A stretch of 64,000 bases of DNA from Epiperipatus broadwayi (taxonomy: Eukaryota > Onychophora > Udeonychophora > Euonychophora > Peripatidae). Location of the stretch: assembly GCA_028023455.1 (NCBI GenBank), contig JAQFVV010000012.1, forward strand, positions 15,020,364 to 15,084,363, written 5' to 3'. Position numbers and translations under genes: made by a program. Position 1 is the first letter of the stretch; every line of letters begins with the position of its first letter. The notes under the pieces were generated by a model. That model saw only the letters and a program-made list of their open reading frames with translations, was not told the DNA's origin and did not search any database. This document shows positions 9,151 through 21,700 of this stretch, piece by piece.

Positions 9151-11721
9151 ACCCGCATACAACCGTTTTATTACGTCAGTTGCAATAATTTTCTGATGAG
9201 CATGCTGTAGGAAGGAACTATCAATTGACATTCCTAATGCAGATGTTAATGGCACCTACAACAATATTTCCTGCTCATCAGAGGATGTAGTACAATAGAG
9301 ACTGGGAACATCTAAACATTTATATGTTTGGTTTTCCAAACAGCGCCATTAGAGTTCCGTCTCACTACAACCTGACTGGCCTAGGTCTAGTTATGTCAGA
9401 CGTAGCTCAGAAGGCATGAGATTCTCATGAACCAGTGCTATAATTGATGAGTGATGCAATAAAACAAAACAAAACTGGAGAACTGGATAACCAATTTAAT
9501 TTTTAGTAACAAAAAAAAAATTTATTAAATAACAATTAATTAGCAATTTCTAACGAAGTTCATTTCTATCCACATGATTACTCTCTTTCATTTTACTTAT
9601 GAAAGAGCTAGAAGCAGTTCTTTTTTCTTTATCAATAGTTCATTTACACGTTCATTATGAGAAGACATTTGGAAACAGTCTAATTCAACAATAGTTCATT
9701 TTGAATTCCTTTATGAGAAGAAGTTTGGAAATATTCCAATCCAACAATAGTTCATTTTGAATTCATTTATGAGAAGAAACTTGGAAACATCCTAATTCAA
9801 TAATAGTTCATTTTTGTATTCCTCTATGAGAAGAAGTTTGGAAATATTCTAATTCAACAATAATTTATTTTTGTATTCCTTTATGAGAAGAAGCTTGGAA
9901 ATATTCCAATTCAACAATAGTTTATTTTTGTATTCCTTTATGAGAAGAAGCTTGGTAGCAGTTAAGCATTTATGATTTATATGACATTTTGTTATTTTAT
10001 GAATTATTACTGATTGGTAAACATTTAAATTCAGCAATTCTTGGTTTGTGGAGCATTCATCATTTGGTAATTAAAGCATTTATAATTTAGTCAAATATAA
10101 AAGTATATTCTTATACATAAACTCTGTTACATTATAAGAAGCTTAGAAGCAGTCAAGCATTTATGATTTATACAGCATTTCATCATTTTATGAATTATTA
10201 CTGATTGGTAGATATTTGAACTCAACAATTCTTGGTTTGTAGAGCATTTATCATTTGATAATTGAGGCATTTATAATTTAGCCAAATATAAAAGTACATT
10301 CTTACACATAAACTCTGTTTGGCTTGTGGAGCATAAACTCTGTTACATTATAAGAAGCCTAGAAGCAGTCAAGTATTTATGATTTATAGAGCATTTCATC
10401 ATTTTATGAATTATTACCGATTGGTAGACATTTGAACTCAGCAATTCTTGGTTTGTAGAGCATTTATCATTTGATAATTGAGGCATTTATAATTTAGCCA
10501 AATATAAAAGTATATTCTTACACATAAACTCTGTTACATTATAAGAAGCCTAGAAGCAGTCAAGTATTTATGATTTATAGAGCATTTCATCATTTTATGA
10601 ATTATTACCGATTGGTAGACATTTGAACTCAGCAATTCTTGGTTTGTAGAGCATTTATCATTTGATAATTGAGGCATTTATAATTTAGCCAAATATAAAA
10701 GTACATTCTTACACATAAACTCTGTTTGGCTTGTGGAGCATTTATAATTTAGTCAAATATAAAAGTATATTCATATACATAAATTCTGTTTGGCTTGTGG
10801 AGCATTTATCATTTAGTAATTAAAGTATTTCTAATCCATATAATAAATACGATCAAATATTTTTATAAATAAATTTGCGCATAACCATTTTATAACGTAT
10901 GATAAACATGTTCTAATATTTTACAAAATAAATTCTACGCAATTATCTCATAACTTCATTTTATAACGTATGATAAAAATGTTTTAATATTTTATAAAAC
11001 AAATTCTATGTAATTATTTCATAACTTCACTTTGCAACATATGATAAAGATGTTTTAACATTTTACAAAACAAATTCTATGTAATTATTTCATAATTCCA
11101 CTTTATAATGTATGATAAATATGTCTTAATATTTTATAAAAATTACCTTCCAGTTTTACAGTCCAATTTACTCAAAAAGAAGGCGGGTTATTTCATTTAT
11201 GGAAAGTCATGGCACAGCGTGGAGAGATTGAAGCCGCTAAATTACCCCATTGTCTTCATAATTCCTCTAGCAAAGTTTTCTTTTTCCATTCTCAGGTTTA
11301 GTTAAGGCTATATTTCAATTTGTCAAAAGAATTAAGTAATACACTTTCTTTTTTTTTAAAAAAAAAAAAAATTCAATATGTTCTGCTTCTTTGTGTAAGA
11401 TGAAAGTTCTTTTTTTTTTTGACAACGTTCCTAATTTGAATACTGCCTCAGTTTTACTCAAGTATCTTTTTTCTTTCTTTTTAATGATTGGATAATTAAT
11501 TTCTTTTTTTTTTATTGAGACAGATAAAAAAAAATAAAATAAGACGATATAACATTTTATTCAAATTCATCAATATTAAAAACCAAAAATATGATTTTAT
11601 TTTTCATTTTTAACGAATCACAACTTTATTGCGTTTCCAATTAGACTGAATCACGCTAGACATTTTTGAATGGGGGGGGGATCTTATGAATATTTATATG
11701 AGGAACAGAATATCTGTTTCA
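9142..11721 (-). repeat. Right LTR (5' LTR in minus orientation)
   Basis: It is a near-identical copy of 4046-6622 with the same ends and the same three minisatellites. It should contain the minus-strand promoter that drives the Gag-like gene. I could not fix a TATA box with confidence in such A+T-rich DNA. The right edge passes directly into (TA)n at 11722. Confidence 0.8.
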
Positions 11722-11992
11722 ATATATATATATATGTTTTCCTTTAGATTGATTTTCACTTGAGAAGGTCTATTTGTAGTAGATGAAACCATGGTTGTGT
11801 AAGGATTTTGGTAAAAATTTTAAAATTTAATCTAGTATTGTATTGTTTTATGGTTTTGCATATATATATAGTTGTGATTCAAACCTAACTTGAAAACTTT
11901 GTGTGCGAAAACATACTTGTAAAATAATATAGGCACTATTGCACCTGAACGCAAAGCTACTTTATGCTTAAAACAAAATAAAATTATACTAT

Positions 11993-12033
11993 TCTGCAAG
12001 TGCTTTCAAGAGATGTGCTCTCATCTTCATAGC
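11993..12033 (-). ncRNA. Degenerate hammerhead-like segment (weak)
   Basis: On the minus strand, CTATGAAGATG, a short hairpin (AGATG...CATCT) and TTGAAAGC follow one another. This recalls the hammerhead core CTGATGA-stem-GAAA with one base missing and extra bases before GAAA. Hammerhead ribozymes are known in Penelope-like elements, and this lies just 3' of such a pseudogene. As it stands it is probably inactive. Confidence 0.25.
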
Positions 12034-12066
12034 ACTAAGTGAATTAATTATATGCAAAGTTCAAAG

Positions 12067-12420
12067 TTAATTGCTCAATTTTCTTGAGATTGTGAAGCAT
12101 GTGTCCTTGTGGTTGATGGTGTTGCAATCCATCACTATGAAGCAGGCCTCCTTCACTTTTCTTTTTACATCATGCCTTTCTTTGCAGACCAGGCTGACAT
12201 CTTGAGGTTCACAATGGTGTCCTGTTATTTTTTGATGAATTGCAAAATGGAATAACATGATGGATCTGACTGAGCTTTCATATATGCATATTTGTGTTGT
12301 TGTAATCTGATTTCTATTGCTGCCTTGGTCACCCCATAATATGAGGCTCTACAATTTGCATGAGTGCATATTTTGTTGTGCTTTCTGATGAAAACCAGTC
12401 TGCTGGTTGAAATATAAAGC
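12067..12420 (-). pseudogene. Penelope-like element, GIY-YIG endonuclease 3' end (B)
   Basis: In two minus-strand frames the segment encodes CTHANCRASYYGVTKAAIEI, then RLQQHKYAY, and after a frameshift IHQKITGHHCEPQDV and KERHDVKRKVKEACFI. This is the C-terminal GIY-YIG nuclease of Penelope-like elements: a Cys-rich strand with Y-x-G, an R-x3-H helix, a histidine pair, then an E-R-x7-KEA-x-FI block. The reverse-transcriptase part is absent, cut off at the (TA)n tract at 12450. The enzyme would nick target DNA; this copy is frameshifted and truncated. It resembles the copy at 45990-47160 (shared HKYAY/HKYSY and KAQSDP words). Confidence 0.75.
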
Positions 12421-12447
12421 AGTTTTATAGAGAAGTAATTCTGTGTT

Positions 12448-12449
<2 letters not shown>

Positions 12450-12541
<92 letters not shown>
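12450..12541. repeat. (TA)46 microsatellite
   Basis: A pure TA dinucleotide run separates two Penelope-like 3' fragments. It is the longest pure (TA)n in the window. Confidence 0.95.
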
Positions 12542-12544
<3 letters not shown>

Positions 12545-12706
12545 CTTCACACAATATTAATCCAAACACAGTAAATAAATATTTTAAATATACTTTATTC
12601 AGAAGTACTTTCAACTAGCTCAGTAGTCATTGTCAACTATTCAAAATTCAAAAAATAATGTTACAATAATATGTCATATAAACATTTCCCCCACAATTCT
12701 TCAATT

Positions 12707-12975
12707 TTATAATTTCCACAATTCACTAATCTTAACATTTGCTGCTTGTCTATTAATCAAATGTTGTTTATATTTATTAATCAATAAAGCTTTCATAATT
12801 TTATGTTTATTATGGTTTCTTTCAATCCCCATAATTTTAACATTATTAAAATCAAAATTAAATCCGTAATTACAAATTCTATTATGATCAAAGAATACAG
12901 AAGGTGAAATATCCCATTTTTATCAGAAATTGAATTTTGAACATGCTTCAATAACAAAATATGTTCCTTAATTCT
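12707..12975 (-). pseudogene. Penelope-like element, GIY-YIG C-terminal end (C)
   Basis: Minus-strand frames give RIKEHILLLKHVQNSISD and, after a frameshift, DISPSVFFDHNRICNYGF followed by MGIERNHNKHKIMKALLI and ISELWKL-stop. This matches the end of a Penelope-type GIY-YIG domain: R-x2-EH, the FDH region, the ER...KALLI block and a terminal aromatic motif. It is a different, more diverged family from fragment B. AATAAA lies on the minus strand in the 3' flank near 12590-12600, before the (TA)n. It is truncated and non-functional. Confidence 0.6.
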
Positions 12976-13134
12976 TTATATATATATATAAAGATTATCA
13001 TGGATTAAAAAAAATTTACATCTAAAAATACTTTGGTCAAATTATTAACAAGATAAAAACAAATGGATAAAAGTAATCCTGTAATTTAACTTGGATGAAT
13101 TTCTTTTGGTAGAAATAATTTAATATATATAAAA

Positions 13135-13560
13135 AATATGCCTATGTCTTTGAAAATGAAGTTTTTAATAAATGTGTCAGCTCTTACTTAGGGATTTAAA
13201 ACTTGGACATTTAACAGAAGAGCAATAGTGAGACTTTGATCATTCAAATACATATGGAGAGATATATGTTTAGGAGAAACAAAGAGAAAATGAAATTAAT
13301 GGATGACAGAACAAACAGCTACCATTATTATCATTGAACAATTAGGAGACTGAAATGGAACTGTTCTAAATATATTGCTAGAAATGATGATAATAGAAAA
13401 ACAATTGAAATTTTAAATTGGATTTTGAAAATTTGTAAAGGACCTAAAAAGCCCTTATATAAAATACATGAATGAAATAAAGAAATTTGCTGGTATATTG
13501 TGAAGAAGAAAAGTTAGAAATTCATAATGGTTGAAAATGGTGATACAGATGCATGTATAG
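13135..13560 (+). pseudogene. RTE LINE 3' fragment
   Basis: The nucleotide sequence parallels 31250-31620 of the larger RTE copy: ATGCCTATGT, TTTTTAATAAATRTG, TCTTACTTA, AGACTTGGACATTTAA and AGAAGAGCAATA, in the same order. It covers the region after the reverse-transcriptase fingers and palm. Stops and frameshifts are frequent. Only about 0.4 kb survives, without the polymerase core. Confidence 0.7.
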
Positions 13561-15239
13561 TGTAAATTAATTAGCATTAAATATTATAACATATAATTAA
13601 AAAAATAAACTTCTAATTTAAATGTATGATCATATTTAATGCAATGCTCTCTAATGTAAGAAACTATCCAATGAACAAAATTGAAATTACTTCAATTTAT
13701 GCAGCTGAGTTAGAAGTTGATCTTTCAAACTATATTTTATATTATTTGATGTTTTTAATATACTTCATGTGTAATTTATTTGTTTACAACCTTGCTTTTG
13801 AAAATTAGAATATAGGCCAATTTGATTGAGACTACATGACTGTCCCCACTGTCTTTAATTTTAACATGGTTTAAATCTTTCATATAATAAAAATTTGAAA
13901 ACAAACAAAAGATTTCATTTTCTACATCATAATTCTGATAGAGTGCAATGATTTAAAAAAAATGTATTGCATCCCTATCAGCTTCTGAAAAAAAAAAAGA
14001 GAGAAAAATACACTTAAACTTGCCATCTGGGAGTGTTGAAAGTTTAATGTTTCTCTTTATATTTTATCTGATAGCTGGGTGTGTTGAAGGTTTAATTTTT
14101 TTTTTTATATTTTATCTGATAGCTATGAATTACTTAATACTCATTTCCTGACAATATTTGAACTTCATATTTTCCTAAATGAAAATCCTAAGTTAGATTA
14201 TAACCTAAAAAATAATTTTATAGACCACATTTGAACTAAGATCAAACATATGGCAGGCAGATAAATTAGCAACTATTCCATAAAATGATTTCTTTTAGTC
14301 ATTTTCTAATAAATTATATGATCATATTGTTATCAAAAATTTATAACCCTTTAATCAAATTATACACCACTTGAAATAATAGACAACTGATGTGTATACA
14401 ATTTAATTTAATATCATGAAATCGATTTTCATTCACAAATGAACCTTCTCATGATGCCATTTTTAAAATTAATCTTGTGACAATAAACATTCTATAATTT
14501 TATACACTCTAGTGATTATCACTAAAAATAAATCCATGAAAAAATAAAAAATATTATTTTATGTATAATTCGATTGATTAAATTATATATATATTGTAAC
14601 CATATATTTAGACCCATGGGTTGAATATATTCTGTAATGTTTAAATATTTTTTTTAGCTTGAATAGCAATAAATAAATTTTTTTTGTTGTAAACTATATA
14701 AAATCTTAGCTAGATGTTTTAATTTATTGAATAAAATAATTCATTCAACATATTTGAATATTACTTACTTAAGAAATATTAACTAATTTACTTGTATTTA
14801 TGTAAAAGTTCGAAGTTAATAATTTAAATCTGGATAAGAGTTAATTTGAAATATGCTGTGTAATATATATGCAGTAAATAAAGTTGTTCTTATTATTTAT
14901 AAAATATGTTTTTTTATTTGTTTTAAAGTTTTTGTTAGTTTATAAAATAAGTATCTTTAAAATTGTAATTCATGAAGTATTAGTTAATATAACATAACAA
15001 TAAAAATAACATCTGTTTGAAATTAGAATTTGAGACATTGAGTTTAAAGATAAGTAACTGGGATAAGTTTTAACTTAAATAAATTTTTGTAATTAATTTA
15101 CTTTCATTGCTTTTAAAATATTGATTATATTTAGTAACATGTGTGTATAGATGTTTGCACATTCATGTGAAAGATTAAAAGTTTTAAAATGGATTATTAA
15201 AAATAATATTTTATAATAAGGATATTTAAATAATAACTA
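13561..15239. other. A+T-rich noncoding DNA
   Basis: No protein-like frame, RNA gene or clear repeat. A near-duplicate phrase (GTGTTGAAGGTTTAAT plus TATTTTATCTGATAGCT) occurs twice around 14030-14125. A TGTAACC word directly after a (TA)n tract near 14596 resembles the LTR termini elsewhere, but I could not extend it. Confidence 0.5.
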
Positions 15240-15367
15240 TTTTGCAGAGATTTTAAATAGCGTGAAAAAAGGGTGTAATTTTGAGTAAAAATGTTTAGTT
15301 TAAAAGTAGGTAAATAATTTTATTAAAATTAAATAAATGGCTTATTTAATAATTAAATGAAGTTAAT
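15240..15367 (+). repeat. Direct repeat copy 1 (partner 17639-17763)
   Basis: The ~128-bp block from GCAGAGATTTTAAAT to CTTATTTAATAATTAAATGA matches 17639-17763 with roughly a dozen differences. The sequences outside the two copies do not match. Function unknown. Confidence 0.8.
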
Positions 15368-16137
15368 CCTAACCCTGTTAAGATTGACATGCGCACATAC
15401 TGAACATGGAAAAATATGGCGTCACACCAGGATAAGGAGCAATGCCAATTCAATGATGGAGTATGTCCTGAATTCATTTAATTGCATTGTTATCAAAAAG
15501 AAAATCAATGTGAGCAGATCAATTTAAAATCCTTTTATATCAAAATCGCATTTCATAGGAACGGATATTAAAGTACTGGCTCTCACATACCTTTGAAAGA
15601 GTGAATTTAAATCCCCTCCCGAAAAGATATGCAAGACCAATGATTACATAACATGGAAAAACTAATAAGACTAAATGCCAATGACTAGAGATTTATATAC
15701 CGATAAATTAGTATCCCTTATGCTTAGCTTAACATTCTCTTTACCTCATTTAAAGAAGTGTGGATTAAAAACTCGTTTAATTACATGACTCATTGTGTTG
15801 TAGAGAAAAAGAATAAACAAAATATCAAAAATAATTATGCAAATTTAAAATCACTGAATAAATATTTATTTACTCCAATAACCCCTCACCATTTACAATA
15901 AAATGTGAACAAAAATAATAATAACCCCAAATGTATGAACACTGTAATATAACTGTTTTTTTAAAAATCTACATAAAAGAAATATTGTTTCAAAAAAATA
16001 GAAAATGTATCAGTTAGGGAGAGAGTGGTTTGAGAAATTATAACCCCACTCCAAACAATAAATACTACCTTAAATATGGTTTATATTTTAAGAGATATAT
16101 ATATATGAAAACTATACATAACACAACAATATTAATA

Positions 16138-16650
16138 TTATAAATGGTACCCTATAAAGTCTTTAGGCTTCATCTGGCTCTGGCCTCCTTAAATAGGCTA
16201 TTTGTTCATTCATCAGGGCAGCAGGAACTTCACTCAAACACAGCATTCATTTGGCGATCTTCATCAACATCTTGCTGTTAGATATTGGAGACTACATCTT
16301 GATGGCAGGAGCAGAGCTGTTTGGGCATGCTGAATGGGATTCCTACTCCATAACCACTTCACTGATGGATATATAAATGTGCTCCATCTTCAACAACAAT
16401 ATTAATAAGTTGTGTATGTCCATGGACCACTAAGATAACAAGAGCTGAATGCTCCACATGGCTGTATATGTATACATCCTTCCTTTCTTTCTTGTCACAG
16501 GGAATTAGATCATCGATTTCTTGCTTGATGCTAGCTTAGATAAACTATATCTCAAATGGTTGGCTATTCTCCACTTTGATGCGAGTTTGTTACCTTTCTG
16601 CTATGCGAGTTCTTCCACTCCGGTCTCCATACTAGTTGTATGATTTTTAG
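16138..16650. other. Island of higher G+C, unassigned
   Basis: Roughly 500 bp stands out from its surroundings by base composition (for example CTTCATCTGGCTCTGGCC and CTCCGGTCTCCATACTAG). No long frame exists on either strand. A small (TA)n lies just left, at 16096-16107. It may be a piece of an LTR or another transposon, but I see no termini. Flanks 15368-16137 and 16651-17638 show nothing further. Confidence 0.4.
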
Positions 16651-17638
16651 ACTCTATGCACTCTCAGGTAAAAAACAATTGTGCACAACACTAGTAATAA
16701 TTTTGTTTAGTGAAAAATTACTTGGAAATTTGGCTCACCAAATAGTTAAAATATAAAAAACTGACTAACTGCTCCAAGCACCTTATGAATAGCTTATATA
16801 GTCCACCCATTATATACCCAATCTAGGTAACCCTCCAAGAATCATTTAATTAGCTAATTTCACATTTCTTAATGGATTTAATCAACGTATACAACATTCC
16901 TATACTCTTGCCTAATTGATCTGTCCAAAATTTTTATTCAGAACACTATCAGATAGGTATTTTCAAAATTTAAACATATAAGAAAACATTTTTTTACAAT
17001 CTGATTATACAAATTTGAAATTAAAATATATTTTGTTAAATAATCTAGATATTTTTCTCCACAAGCATTAGTGTACTGTTTCTTCAAATTCTTTTGTTTA
17101 TCAAAAATAAAATTAGAATAAAAAACAAAAGCCTTTAGGTTTTTATTAAATCTGGTAAGACAATGGCTTCCCCCCTTGCTTAATGTGTTTGTAGAAAAAA
17201 ATAACTAATAAAACTTTAATTTCAGATTATAAACATGTTGGAATATTTAGTTATTTCCATCTCTTTTTTCTTCTTTTACAATCTGTTGGATTAAGTAATC
17301 ACTTTTAAATAAAATAAAATTACAAATAAACATCTTTGCATTTATTTCCAAAAAAAAAGGATACACAAAAACAAACAAAATTATTAAGCATATATAGCTA
17401 ATATGCTTATATTTTTCAAACTATAATTTGTAGCCTTAACAATTTGGCTTTATTTATGTGTGTGGGTATAATATATATGCAGATCCCTCTCGCTTATTTT
17501 TCAACATGTTTAATTTTATAATTATCTAGATAGCACATACACCCATTTCATTACATATTTTAAGCTTTGGTTCTCTATTACCATTTTGTGCTTGGCCACA
17601 GTGTGCCTGGCACAATAATAAGCATATTTTAAAAAACA

Positions 17639-17763
17639 ATTTTACAGAGATTTTAAATTGTGTGAAAAAAGAGTGAATTTTGAGTAAAAATGTTTGGTTT
17701 AAAAATAAGTAAATTTTATTAAAATTAAACAAATGGCTTATTTAATAATTAAATGAAGTTAAT
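17639..17763 (+). repeat. Direct repeat copy 2 (partner 15240-15367)
   Basis: Second member of the ~125-bp pair, from ACAGAGATTTTAAATTG to TTAATAATTAAATGAAG. Same orientation, 2.4 kb apart. Confidence 0.8.
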
Positions 17764-19238
17764 AAAATTAGTTATCAGTCTAGACATGTGTTAAGATAGT
17801 CTTGATTAGGAAAATTTCATGGTCAAATCAATTAAAAAGGTTAAAAAACGCTAATATTTAAAGGATCCCACCTTAATATTTCAATTGTATTTGTTGAACT
17901 ATGTCATATGACAAATACTGCAGTAAAAAGCACATGCAAGGGTGTTTATACAAAGAAAAAAAACACTAATTTATTTCTAATTATCTTCACATTATCTTTA
18001 AAAAATTTTTTTTATTAGTTTCACTTAATCAGTTTTTACAAAGCGTTTAAGTTAATCTCATCTTAATATGTTTATTACTTTTTAACAATTTTAAATGTCT
18101 GGATAAGAAGCTAAAGTTATCCTTGCAGTGGTGTTTTATAGTATATGTTTAGCTATTTATTAAATACTAATAATCACTGGAAGATGTGACAAATTATATT
18201 GTTTTTCATGAAAGTTACTGGAAAATGACTAAACATTGAGATATGCATATGTTTATTTTTTTCCTATTATAGACATTGGCCAGCCTTAAAAATAAGACAA
18301 AATACAATAATTATAGACTGCTTTCTGCAATTTTAATAAAAGAAAATATTCTTCAAATCAACTTTATTATTAGTTTGGAAAAAAATATTATACCCTTGTT
18401 TTATTGATAATGCAATTAAAATAATATCTTGACCTCATAATTTACTTCCCCAGAATTCATTTGCCTATTTGTCTGGAGTATATTTTCATTGCTTTGCTAA
18501 AAAAGAAATTAATTCAAATTTACTTTATGCTTCAATATTATCAAATAATAAGTGAACTTTATAAAGAAACCATTTATTGTTTAAAATATTTGCTCATCTC
18601 ATGTCTCATCAAGTTTATATTTCTATTGTGAACATTGCTATAAGAGAATTCCTGCTCTGAAATGTTGTGTGCTTATTTACTTTATGTACTGGGATGAAAG
18701 ACTATGTCATGATATTTCATTAAATAAAATAACAAAAGAACTCAATTAAAAATGATTAATTTTATTGTAAAATAAAATAACTTTAATCATTTAAATTTTA
18801 ACAAGGACAAACAAAATATAATACATGTTTTATATATTTGAAACTTACTGGTGTCATATAATTATAATTTATGACCTATCCTTAATTATTATTATTTATG
18901 ATGTTATAAATAGTAATTATGATTGTACTCATATGTGGAATGAGTTTTGTAAGGAATATCTTGATAAAAGGTTTATTTTAGAAGTTATTGTTATTATTAT
19001 TGGGAGTTCTCATCACTATTATTTTAGCCTAAGAAAAATGAATTATTTTACCTAGGATAGAACAGCCTTTTATTTCTGACATGTTTATAAATAAAAATGT
19101 TTTGAAAGTTGGTGTGTGAATTTAGATCACATAAAATTTAATGTTTAATAATATGCAATTATGATGTGTTGGTGTACACATAATGTTAGACTGAATGGAT
19201 GTGATCAGATGCTTATGAATGTGTGTGAGAGGTGATTA
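17764..19238. other. A+T-rich noncoding DNA
   Basis: No supportable gene. The 76-codon frame at 18825-19055 is low-complexity (Ile/Tyr-rich), as expected by chance in this composition. Confidence 0.5.
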
Positions 19239-19423
<185 letters not shown>

Positions 19424-21489
19424 ACTCATAACTCATGTGGTTATCAATTGGTATACTAATTGGAGACAGGTATCAATTTAGGCATTTAAAGTGGATATTT
19501 TATTATTTTTGTATGTATTAAACCCCTCCATGAGTGAGAGCATGACTTACTTATTTTCTGGCATTTCCTGCACATAGTTACCAGATGCCTATTCATATTT
19601 TCCAATATCCACTTTGCCTATAAGTTAGTATTAATGTGTATTTTATATATCTTAGAATATTTGAAGTCATGTCCATCTTGATAATTGTTATTGTCTCTAC
19701 TACAATTTAAAATATATTGTTAGTATTGAACATATTTATTTCCTTGCTTCTCATAAATATTAGTAGTATTGGACTAGTGTAATTATTTTGCATATTTTGC
19801 TATCATTATAAAATTCATAATAAGTGCATTTACACACTGATTTTCAGGCATTGTTTTTATAAAATATTTAAAACCATACTATGTCAAAGAGACAGTCTTA
19901 GATAAAACAGAAATTTTTTGGATAATAAGTGTTTTTATTATAATTCTTGTAGGAATGCCTAGGCAAGAAATATTTATAGTAAAGCATACCAATATTTTTA
20001 TTAGTTCATTTGTTAAATTAAAAGTAATATTTATTGTAAATAAAATGTTAAATATTATCTTATCATATAAATATATATTTTTGCTATTTATTAAATACAT
20101 TTCTGTTTTATTGACCTTACTACATTCATTATCCAAAAAATCTCATTTAATAGTTTTATTATCTGTTATTTTATAAAATAGTACATTTCAATGGTCACAT
20201 AAAGTTTTATTTATCTATTTTGTTTATTATTTATTCTGCCTTCATTATAATAAGATAAATAATGTATTTATAGTCCTTATTATCAAATACATTTTTGTAG
20301 TATAATTAGTAGCAGAAAATATAATCTTTCTATCTGCTGCATTATTTTATTTAGTACATTGTAGAAATAAAAAGCTTATATTTGAAGAACTTTGAGATAT
20401 TATGAACATGTTTTATCTGCTAACCATGTGTTATTTAAATGTTTAGATACTTTATTATTGCATATTTACATTTCTGTTTGCCTAAGACATAAGATATCCA
20501 ATGATACAGTTATAAGAAGATAGAATATTTAATGTGTAATATAAAGAGTTTTTATATTCTAAGAATTTTAAAATATTTATTACCATTATTATTTTTTTGT
20601 GCCAAATACATTTTGGAACCCTGAGATAAGATTTAAAATTTTAAGAAGAATATAAAGTTAAACACAGTAAAAGCCTGAGATAACCTAAGATAAACTTTAA
20701 ACTGGAATATGAATGAACCTGATATTTTGGTACTGATAGTTAGATTATATTGTTAGGAGAACTCTTATTCTGTGGAAAAGCCATAACTGTTATGATGCAC
20801 ATCTGCATGATCTGTCCTATTCTCTACTCTTATAAGTTTACAATATATATTATTATCATTAACTTCAAACATCAAAAATATAGGTTGCTTTTTAAAGTAC
20901 TAACAAAAAATAATGTCTTAATGAATGCACTATTCATGGTAATAATATAGAATTCATTTTAAAAGTATTACCTAAACAATTTTTTTTAAATGTTAAATAA
21001 TATATGTAGATAACTACTTAAATCTATTATCAGTCATAATAGCCTTTTTTTCTGGCAGCTTAAAAATGTATCTCATATTTTAAAATCCTACATCACATTA
21101 TAAACTCAGAATTGTAAATAATATTAAAATTTATTTACAAATATGTAAAGTGTAAGAGAAAATATTTTATATATTTTCTGCCACAATTATGGAATTGATT
21201 ATATCTATTATGAATATTGATTATATCTATTATGAATACTGCATTTACTTGATAGATTAATTCTGAAAAATGTAAAAACTCTTTTTGTATCATTATGATA
21301 AAAAATTATTTTTAAACTGCAATGAAATTTATATGAACCATTTACTAATTTTCTAATATGTGAAAAAAACTAAGATTTCAATTATTTGCTTAACTTTTTG
21401 TTTTTTGGAATTATAGCAAAAAAAAAAAAAAAAATCGAATTGAACTCAATTATTATGTGCATAATCAAACTTAGTATTAAAAATAATGA
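19424..21489. other. A+T-rich noncoding DNA
   Basis: Nothing with coding or RNA-gene character. A 25-bp direct duplication (ATTGATTATATCTATTATGA) occurs at about 21194-21240. Confidence 0.5.
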
Positions 21490-21700
21490 TGAATTGTTGA
21501 TTCAGCAATATAAAGCATGACACCACACCATTATCTATGATAATATTTGCACCATATTACAATCCTAGTTTTCTTTTATGGCTAATGCATTGACATTTAA
21601 AATTATCATTAAACAATTATTTTCGAGATAAGAATAAGTAAATTCCATTTATTAACTAATATTAAATCTTTTTCTTATATCTTGCAGCTAAAATTAACTG
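21490..21700 (+). repeat. Dispersed repeat copy 1 (partner 33915-34130)
   Basis: It shares TTTGCACCATATTRCAATC, GGSTAATGCATTGRCATT, TAAATAATTATTTT and ACTAATATTAAAC in order with 33915-34130, at clearly reduced identity. It is an old interspersed repeat of unknown type. No terminal repeats could be fixed. Confidence 0.7.

Larger units (their letters stand above)
4046..11721 (-). mobile_element. Non-autonomous LTR retrotransposon with giant LTRs
   Basis: Two direct repeats of about 2577 and 2580 bp (4046-6622 and 9142-11721) start TGTAACCGG and end CTGTTTCA, so both have TG...CA ends. By eye they differ at only some 15-20 places plus small indels, which implies a young insertion. The 2.5-kb interior encodes one long intact minus-strand protein and no protease, reverse transcriptase, RNase H or integrase. 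A minus orientation is supported by that gene, by a GGTGAGGGGTAA purine-rich tract immediately before the left LTR in that reading, and by AATAAA about 25 bases from the LTR 3' end. Both outer edges abut (TA)n; no exact target-site duplication can be resolved inside that tract. It resembles a LARD-type derivative of a Gypsy or BEL element. A segmental duplication is the alternative, but the TG/CA ends argue against it. Confidence 0.8.

Noticed and set aside
12225-12614. 129-codon minus-strand frame taken as one protein
   Set aside because: Its middle is (TA)n translated as Tyr-Ile repeats; only the part below 12420 is real Penelope coding sequence.
14584-14640. TGTAACC directly after (TA)n, like the start of another LTR-like insertion
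   Set aside because: Similarity ends after about 10-20 bases, and no matching CA end with flanking (TA)n could be found.
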